Shown here piece by piece: positions 24,120-30,387 of a DNA stretch of 30,387 nt (position 1 is its first letter; every line of letters begins with the position of its first letter). Position numbers and translations under genes: made by a program. Location of the stretch: positions 1 to 30,387 of the forward strand of contig JAQGDQ010000058.1 in assembly GCA_030141605.1 (NCBI GenBank), in the 5' to 3' direction. The DNA comes from Tubiluchus corallicola. Lineage: Eukaryota; Priapulida; Priapulimorpha; Priapulimorphida; Tubiluchidae. The notes beneath the pieces are model-generated. The model saw nothing but the letters and a program-made list of their open reading frames with translations. It was not told the DNA's origin and did not search any database.

Positions 24120-24279
24120 CAATCTCAAGTCGATGACGTCCCTGAAAATAGTTTTGCCTTTCCTATACGGTAGTGAAGTGCGGCCAAGTTTGAAAATTTT
24201 GTTTTAGACGTTATTATTGCAGTCTATTAATATCAATAAAAAGTAATTAACATGTAAATTATCCAGTAAACCTAGAACA

Positions 24280-24357
24280 ATGTCTAATGCAGCAGAAGGC
24301 AATAGCAAGATTGAAGATAAGCAAGGTTCTATAGAAATTTTATTTTTATCTTTACAG
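24280..24357 (+). CDS. Possible third septin N-terminus, reading through the intron acceptor
   Basis: An ATG at 24280 (GAACAATG, A at -3; in-frame TAA at 24244-24246) opens 26 codons that run in frame into the conserved septin exon at 24358. The first fifteen residues ([15 protein letters not shown]) are hydrophilic and protein-like. The last eleven ([11 protein letters not shown]) are encoded by the polypyrimidine tract and acceptor themselves. If transcription starts just upstream, this would give a short-tailed isoform comparable in length to the short N-terminus of vertebrate SEPT7. Chance openness over 26 codons is quite possible, so this is a candidate only. Confidence 0.3.
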
Positions 24358-24616
24358 AGCGTAACAAAGCGGGAACTCTTTTTCCGTGAGCAGGCAGCCG
24401 CCCAGTCTGCAGGAAAACATGCCATGGAGAATGGTATCAGTTCGCTGAGAAAGGAAGATCGAGACATGAAGGAAAAAGAAAAGGATCCGTCCTCCTCTTC
24501 TGCCAGTGTGAAACACACTAAAACTATGGACGGATACGTAGGCTTCGCCAACTTACCCAATCAAGTCTACAGAAAATCTGTCAAGAAGGGATTCGAGTTC
24601 ACATTAATGGTAGTAG
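24358..24616 (+). CDS. Septin (SEPT7/peanut type), first conserved exon
   Basis: The exon follows a clean TTTTTATCTTTACAG acceptor and ends at GTGAGT (24617), giving 86 codons plus one base. Residues 1-58 are variable and highly charged, with a Lys/Glu-rich stretch ([13 protein letters not shown]) and a Ser run. Then comes the septin family signature [20 protein letters not shown] followed by FEFTLMVV. The basic YRKSVKKG segment corresponds to the polybasic helix of septins, known to bind phosphoinositides. FEFTLMVVG is the first strand leading into the P-loop. The phase-1 donor falls after the first base of the P-loop glycine codon, so the GTP-binding loop is completed by the next exon, outside the window. 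Septins are GTPases that assemble into hetero-oligomeric filaments at the cortex and cleavage furrow; SEPT7/Peanut is a core subunit. The family call is firm, and the SEPT7 subgroup is favoured by [15 protein letters not shown]. Confidence 0.93.
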
Positions 24617-24814
24617 GTGAGTAGCTAATCACTGATAATAAAGTTCTTTCAAGCATGTTCAGAGGATTGCTGAAGTTGTAAAGATTCTATCATGCTCTTA
24701 TAGTTTTGTGTGACAGCTTCACATGTCTCCCACAGCTTACTCTGGGATTAATTTTTGGAAGGTGTTTACAGTTTGTTGTATGTCTGGAATTGTGAACTTT
24801 AGCCTAACTTTTTT

Positions 24815-25070
24815 CGATTGAACCAAATGTCCTGAACCTCAACCCCGTTAAGCACATCCGAACTATCCCAAAGAACACAGTCTATGGTAAAGTGATAAAA
24901 GTATTGATCAGTATTCAACAGCTAAGCTTGTGAGACATCTGCAAGATGTGTGCAGGATCTTAAGTTCTTGCAGTCACTTTCGAGTCACTGCTCCAGTTAT
25001 TTTGCAGGCTGTGCGCCAAATTTTGAAGGCATGATGGATTCACTGTTTTTGGACAGTACCATTATATTCG
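24815..25070 (+). pseudogene. Degraded Tc1/mariner transposase C-terminus
   Basis: One frame at about 24830 reads LNLNPVKHIRTIPK. The neighbouring frame just before it reads TKCPEP. Together, with one frameshift, they match the pattern W-P-x-x-S-P-D-L-N-P-x-E-H-x-W that surrounds the last catalytic acidic residue in Tc1-like DDE transposases. Here that residue is Lys, and stops and frameshifts interrupt the rest, so the copy is dead. Terminal repeats were not found. The end at about 25070 is approximate. Confidence 0.5.
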
Positions 25071-25074
25071 TTGG

Positions 25075-26490
25075 TTATGTACTACCGTGTACACTGGGTG
25101 ATGCATCGGTTACTATTTAAGTATGATTATTTTCTTCTATAGAAGTGTTTCATTGTAGTCCAAATCACTATGGTGATACGTAGGCCTACTGTGTGAATGC
25201 AGCATTCACACATTAATTAAAACTCGAACTGCAAAGAAAAAAAACAGTGATTATAAAATACATACTACATCTGCATCTTCCTCACGTTCGTTTATTTTTC
25301 AACGAATCCTGGTTATGTAACATTGATTTCCTTGTAATATATCTCCCTGCCACAGTAGGTAAGTTCTGTATATAGGAATTTCTATTGGCGGTCCTAGACA
25401 AATGTGAAATGATTGACAAAATTATCCATTGGTGTGGATGTGTCTTAAAAGTTAATTAAATGAGCGCGCCTAGCGTATAGCAATGCATTGAAAATCTCGG
25501 AAAGCAATCCAGACGTGTCACGAGGAGGAATACGTTAAATATTTGTAAAATGAATGAATGATCTTAAAAGTGCATGATGGAATTTTTGCCTGTTTCCTCA
25601 TCTTTAATTGATAGGTCATGAAACTATCATCAATTGCAAGTAAATGGCTGCATTATGGAAGCCACCATTCTAATCCTAATCTCCAAATGAACTGTAAAGT
25701 TAGGAGATGTTTAACTGAGCGGTTGTAAATGTACTGAGTTGTATTAATCAATTGTATTGTCAATAACTGCGACTTCTGTACTGCTAGTATTGTGCTGCTA
25801 GTACTTGAAAAATGTAGCTCAACCGTTCATCAGCTGTATCCTTAACACTTAGTTTCCTTTCTTTTTTTGTTTATCTACTGCTAATATTTGAACACCAAGC
25901 AAAACAAATAAGTGTGGCTCTCCAATCACCATCTGTCTTGGCTGCTTCCTTTTGTGGCTGTGTTTTTTTATTGTAAGGCTCAAAAAGCTCAGCCGCCAAA
26001 TGCCTGGCATAATCATAGTTAGGTGCTTTTTAAGAGGATTATTTCTATTTTCAGTCAGATTTTTTTTACTATTTAGGCATATCACAGTAACAGTGTTGCT
26101 GCAGCCAGCATTCAAGGATGCTCCATGTTACTGGTAGAGTAAACTTAAATAGGGCTGGTAAAGAACCAAGAACGATAACTATCAGAGAAGCAAATTTTTT
26201 GTATGGATCATGCACGCGATGCAGTTAAACCTCAAAAAATTCCCCCATGCAAAAGGAGTTTTAAACAAATGCCAAAGCCTCCCCAAAAGCTTCATGGTAC
26301 TTACATACATGTAATAGCCTACAGCTTAACAACACTAGATCTGAAAGATACAAGCAGGAGACAGAAATTCGTATATAAAAGATGTGGGCAGAGCAGTTTT
26401 TCTGGCACATGATCTGAGGTTTATGCCTACCATGTTTCACTTCTGTTTGGATAGAAATGGCTAGAACTACTTGTGATTTTTACCCTTTTT
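25075..26490. other. Intronic DNA without a recognised feature
   Basis: No conserved exon, RNA gene or complete repeat is recognised. The hydrophilic frame at 26203-26412 (69 codons) matches no family known to me and has no flanking splice signals that argue for it. Confidence 0.5.
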
Positions 26491-26507
26491 TGTCTTTTTG
26501 TTTTCAT

Positions 26508-26537
26508 CTGGAGAACTATAGTGGTTCGAAACGTCGT
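26508..26537 (+). ncRNA. Degenerate hammerhead-ribozyme-like motif
   Basis: CTGGA is followed by GAAC, a seven-base loop, GTTC and then GAAACGTC. This resembles the CUGANGA, stem II, GAAA core of hammerhead ribozymes. Such ribozymes are known from Penelope-like elements and related short retroelements in metazoans, where phrases like TTCGAAACGTCG recur. Two bases of the CUGANGA box appear missing, so cleavage activity is unlikely. It may mark the end of an old retroelement, or be chance. Confidence 0.25.
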
Positions 26538-27357
26538 GCTCTTTCTTTCTTTTTCCTTGTTTTTTTAAATGCGGGATTTTTACTCATTGGGAATGGGAAT
26601 TAATCTGTGTTAATTTCTCACAAATCATAAGTTAATAATGGGCACTTTTTACTCTTCTGTAGTAGCCTTGTTTTTACATATGCCCAAGGTAGATTTTTAC
26701 GCGAAGTACATACTAAACTGATATCAATTTATAGATCTATAGAACCAAGTACAAGTGCTGCAATGGTGCAAATGAGTTATGTTGCGCCCTCTGCAGCCTG
26801 CCACGCCTTCTGCTGTACAATATTGACTTCACTCTTTTTACCCAATCGTAGTTTTTCTGTAAGACAGCTGTTAGGTCTTAACCACACCACACCACCACAG
26901 AGCTAGGACAGTCATCTCTTTGTTCCAAAGGGCTGCTGGTCTGTGTTTATTTGGGTGGCAGCTGCGCGGAAAAATCCATCTTGTAATACATCTCCCCCGG
27001 GGGTGGTGACTCCTGAGTGGTGTACTTGATGGTCAGGGCAGAGTTCACGTATCTGTTATGATAAGAAATGATGTCATAATAGTTTATTAGCCTATATAAG
27101 TTTGATTTTTAGTATCTCATTAAATTTGCTCAAGGTTCGATTCATATCTATGGCTGACGATTTTTGTTCAGTGACTAGCATTTCACCCTCTAATCTTGGC
27201 CTGGTCCGTGTTTACCATTACTCTGTAACTGACACACGCGCCTGCTATAAATTGCGTAACGGAGAATGTTTGGCTTTTGGGCATTTATCAATGACCGCCT
27301 TACTAATACGTTCACTCTTGAAAAAAATGAAGGTTTCACATTACCGAATACATGGTC

Positions 27358-27661
27358 GCTGCAACCATAAGCGTACGAGCCAGGGGTGGGGCTGCAGCCC
27401 CCCTCCCGGATTCGGGCAATCACCCAATTTTTCGGGCACCGGCTAAATGATGTGATGACAAAAATAAAATAATTTTTTTCATAAAAGGAGATCTCGACAT
27501 TTCTCCATGCTGCCAAATGAAGTGCCTGAAATACGGGCATTTTTTATCATCTGGTAGGGTGAGGCCTGACTCGGGATTTTTTCGGGTTGGCACTGTATTT
27601 TTCCGGCAAAAGTGGAGTTCAGCCCCCTGGAAAAATCGACCAGTACGCCTATGGCTGCAAC
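27358..27661. mobile_element. Short element with imperfect terminal inverted repeats
   Basis: The left end GCTGCAACCATAAGCGTACG and the reverse complement of the right end GTTGCAGCCATAGGCGTACT match at 18 of 24 positions. Both ends lead inward to G/C-rich runs (CAGGGGTGGGGCTGCAGCCC on the left, CCAGGGGGCTGAA in inverted form on the right). The whole is 304 bp with no coding capacity, so it is a MITE-like or foldback element. I cannot name the superfamily or see a clear target duplication. Similar CATAGGCGTACG-ended repeats are, in my recollection, widespread in invertebrate genomes. Confidence 0.55.
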
Positions 27662-27669
27662 GTAATGCA

Positions 27670-29640
27670 ACGTTTTGTGCAAAGATTGCGATTCAAGTGT
27701 TAGTTAATTAGACTAAATAAGCAGCTATACTGTTTGCTTTCTTTGCTTAGTATCATAGCAATAACAACATTTTTTGGGTGCACTCTTTGCGCTTCTCGGT
27801 TTTTGCTATTAGACATAATTAGTCTTCTTTGGCTATTTTAGGTATTTTTCTTTAGTTAAAATAACATAGTTACTTTGAATTTGCTTGTATTGCAAGCGTT
27901 TAAATGGTTTAGTTTAAAACTGCATCCACGTGACCTAACTTCCTTGGGGCAGAAAACCTTTCTGCCACTCTGTGGGTGATCTTGTCAGAATTGTTTAATT
28001 CAGGAAACCTTGAGGAAATTGGCTAGGTCACTAAGAGATTGCGCTGTTATAAAAAGTCAGTATCTCAATTTATTTGCCGTTCTCACTGAATGAAGTTATC
28101 GAAATGTTTTATTGAAAACGTTAAATTAACTTGTTTATTCTTTGTGGATCTATTAGGAGCTTTCCCTTGATTGGCCAGATCGGTTAGATTTCAAATATAA
28201 ATATTGAAATTTGAGATACTGTAGCCTGAAATAACCCACTTTGTCTGTAGGTTCTAAGTTATTTGTAAATGAAATAAGTTTTTTGAAATCAGTTTTGCTA
28301 CGCAATTGACATCTGTGTACATGATAATATATCAACAGCACATCGCAGAAAAAGGTGTTTTCCTATTTTTCCGTCAAAAGTTTTAAGGATAATCGCTACG
28401 AAATCTGTTCTGGTGTTTCTTTTCATGCAACGGTGTGCTCTGCGCCAAAACAACTCGTACCACAAAATTTATTTTACTGACTTCGTATGTTTTTGTTCAG
28501 ATTTTGATAACAAGTTGAAGTTATTTGAGAAACTGTTAACTTGTTAGCCAGTTATCTTGTCTGTTTACGTGCGAATTAAATCAGTTTCATCGACTTTTTG
28601 CTCGCTTTGAGTACACAACTACAGTACTGTAGTTAACTACATTAACTACTGTAGGCTGTAGTTAATAATTATACACTGCAAGTAATATATTTCGTAATCA
28701 TGTAAAGCCGTTAATTACGATTTTGTTGCTCTTAACCATGCATGCAGCAATTATTTTTTGTAACTTTCCAAAATTGTTTGTTGTATTTCAGTAAATTGCG
28801 TTGAAATTTTTGACATTGAAACTCTTGTTCTGTATGCGAATATTATATATATTTTTGGCAAGATATGTGAATTAATGTGTTTTGGTTTTTTGAGTTTTGT
28901 TTTAGCATTGTCTAGTCACATAATTACGTTAACGTAACTTTCCGTTTGCTGTGTGGTTTTTTGCACACTTTCGTATTCTGCTACGTGCAACTAATAATAA
29001 TATAATCATAATCATAATTTCATGCTCCTGTATTGTCCTTTGGCTTAGTTCACTGTTTGCGGGTGGAAACCGTTATGCTAGCACCTGCCTATATTGTGAT
29101 ACTCAAACGGTCGCTACCCGGGAAAGCCTTGTTCCCTTGTGCCCCCATCTGCTTCTTAACGTATCCCTAACCATTATTGTCGATTATTATCACAGATATA
29201 GCTGCTGATAGCCTTATACTGGTGAAATTGTACATTTTAGAAGCTTTTAATTCGTCCGTTACTGATAAGGCATGCTTAATTAAACTGAATATAATAACTC
29301 TTCTATAGGTGGCAGTACTGGCGCTGCTCCAAAGCCGCTAGATTTTCGGCTACACTTCGTGCATTATTGCCTTTAAAGGTAAACATAAGTGCAGAATAGT
29401 GGAGAGCTCGTCTATGCGACATACTCTTAGCTTTTTTCTCCTGAGCTGCTTATCTGAGGGTATTTTTGTCGTTAGCATGTTCATGCTAAATTTTCATTTT
29501 CTGTTGTTTAAGAAAAATGTCATGTAAATGCTTCAGTTGTTGTCCATCTAGTAGTTTCACAACAAAGCCCTTGATGTTTAAGACGTTATTTAATCAAGTT
29601 TGAAGAATAATTGTGTTACAAGTCCATTATTGCTGTTAGT
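27670..29640. other. Intronic DNA with a small palindrome cluster
   Basis: Nothing gene-like is supported. An 18-bp perfect palindrome AACTACAGTACTGTAGTT lies at 28617-28634, and several further copies of its ACTGTAG/CTACA arms follow up to about 28675. The frame at 28951-29208 has no recognisable content. Confidence 0.5.
28617..28634. repeat. 18-bp perfect palindrome with repeated arms
   Basis: AACTACAGTACTGTAGTT equals its own reverse complement. AACTACATTAACTACTGTAG and GGCTGTAGTTAAT follow immediately, repeating the half-site. Confidence 0.85.
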
Positions 29641-29654
29641 GAACTTGAAAGTAG

Positions 29655-29818
29655 ATTTTTATTTTATTTTATTTTATTTTATTTTATTTTATTTTATTTT
29701 ATTTTATTTTATTTTATTTTATTTTGTTTTGTTTTATTTTATTTTATTTTATTTTATTTTATTTTATTTTATTTTGTTTTGTTTTGTTTTATTTTATTTT
29801 ATTTTATTTTATTTTATT
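29655..29818. repeat. ATTTT pentanucleotide microsatellite
   Basis: About 33 copies of ATTTT run without a break in period, with a few units changed to GTTTT around 29726-29735 and 29776-29790. Three overlapping frames encode the repeating Phe-Ile-Leu-Phe-Tyr pattern and are artefacts. Confidence 0.97.
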
Positions 29819-29819
29819 G

Positions 29820-30387
29820 TTTAGTTGTATTAATTGAGTTCATACACTAAGTCTTTCGCCTCTGTGAACCGTAGCCTTCCTCTGCTTGAGACCATCCTAT
29901 GGCGAGGTAGTGTTAAAACGTATTAAACTATGCCGCACAATTGCACACGGTCTACTCGCCAGTTTCAATATATATAGCTTCTTTTCGATTCGGTTCACCC
30001 ATTTCTCGTTTATCACGCAGGTGAGAGAAAAAAACTGGCTTTTAGCCCTGTCCGCTGACCTATATAAGTGTGATCCACTTTTTTATCTGCATACGAACTT
30101 TCCACTATCAATCGGCTTTGCCCATCCTTTTGTGTAGTAGAACGATTTAGCCTAGTTCTGTTACTGCATCGAATGTAGTCGTGTGAAATAGAATACGAAA
30201 TATCTGCGTCTGTCATCCAAAATAATGTTCTGACTGGCATTTATCCCTAGCAGAATTATGTAATGACAAGTCTTTGCTGTTTATCTTGTCAACTGCTTTT
30301 GTTAAACGCTGTGTAACGTATCAGTAGTTAGCATTCACTCGGTCATAAGCATTTAATAAATTAAGTACTATAGCTCGGAACAGTGGC
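29820..30387. other. Right-edge intronic DNA
   Basis: No exon is supported. A GCAG followed by GTGAG at 30021 looks like a donor, but the frame before it starts from TTG rather than ATG. It lies downstream of the septin exon without a usable acceptor that I can identify. Confidence 0.5.

Larger units (their letters stand above)
12444..24357 (+). other. Long first intron of the septin gene (from exon 1a)
   Basis: The intron is bounded by GTAAGT at 12444 and a pyrimidine-rich TTTTTATCTTTACAG acceptor ending at 24357, about 11.9 kb. It contains exon 1b with its presumed promoter, and several repeats and transposon relics annotated separately. The stretches 13990-16260, 16680-17280, 17700-19620, 20480-23570 and 23975-24240 hold no gene I can support. 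Long first introns with internal promoters are typical of large insect genomes. Confidence 0.6.
24617..30387 (+). other. Second septin intron, incomplete
   Basis: The intron starts with GTGAGT at 24617 and has no matching end in the window. I searched for the expected continuation, a phase-1 exon beginning with the rest of the P-loop (a GLGKST-like sequence), and found none to the right edge. It is therefore at least 5.8 kb. Contents other than the elements listed are AT-rich and featureless. Confidence 0.7.

Noticed and set aside
29117-29130. CCCGGGAAAGCC, considered as the missing P-loop of the next septin exon
   Set aside because: No frame gives GLGKST with septin sequence after it, and no suitable acceptor precedes it.
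29600-29850. Two overlapping + strand frames of 74 and 79 codons
   Set aside because: They translate the ATTTT microsatellite into a repeating hydrophobic pattern; the frames are open only because the repeat lacks stops.
29886-30020. 45-codon segment ending at GTGAG in phase 0, resembling another first exon
   Set aside because: Its first codon is TTG, not ATG, and it lies downstream of the septin exon it would have to join.

Overview
This window looks like nuclear DNA from an animal with a large, AT-rich, repeat-loaded genome. The cues are spliceosomal exon boundaries, long introns, GA/CT and ATTTT microsatellites, and remnants of several transposon classes. An arthropod, most likely an insect, is my best guess, but this is inference. 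No bacterial-style operon, rRNA, convincing tRNA or CRISPR array is visible.

The one gene I can identify is the 5' part of a septin of the SEPT7/peanut type on the + strand. Its first conserved exon is 24358-24616. It carries the signature just before the GTPase domain ([20 protein letters not shown]) and stops, by a phase-1 donor, inside the first glycine codon of the P-loop. The rest of the GTPase domain lies beyond the right edge. Upstream are two good candidate alternative first coding exons, 1a (12081-12443) and 1b (16539-16673). Each has an in-frame stop upstream, a favourable start context and a GTAAGT donor in phase 0, which matches the phase-0 acceptor at 24358. A third possible N-terminus begins at 24280 and reads straight through that acceptor into the conserved exon.

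Layout: 1-2208 is a large inverted repeat, with arms of about 420 bp ending in GA/CT microsatellites, around a loop holding a probable LINE tail. 2209-11650 is mostly featureless AT-rich DNA upstream of the gene, with small tandem duplications, one isolated exon-like segment (7239-7320) and a degraded tRNA-like patch. About 11650-12443 is promoter, leader and coding exon 1a. 12444-24357 is the long first intron. It holds a three-copy direct/inverted repeat cluster (12879-13985), the promoter and exon 1b (about 16260-16673), a piggyBac-like MITE (17284-17691), a CpG-rich ORF patch (19637-19726), a divergent tandem repeat (20219-about 20470) and a probable LINE 3' end (about 23700-23972). 24617-30387 is the next intron, incomplete, with a Tc1/mariner transposase relic, a degenerate hammerhead-like motif, a short terminal-inverted-repeat element and a long ATTTT microsatellite.

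The exons appear to form one transcription unit with several starts, giving septin isoforms that differ only in the tail ahead of the GTPase domain. I found no previously undescribed system. The most interesting items are the multiple N-termini of the septin and the large recent-looking palindrome at the left edge.
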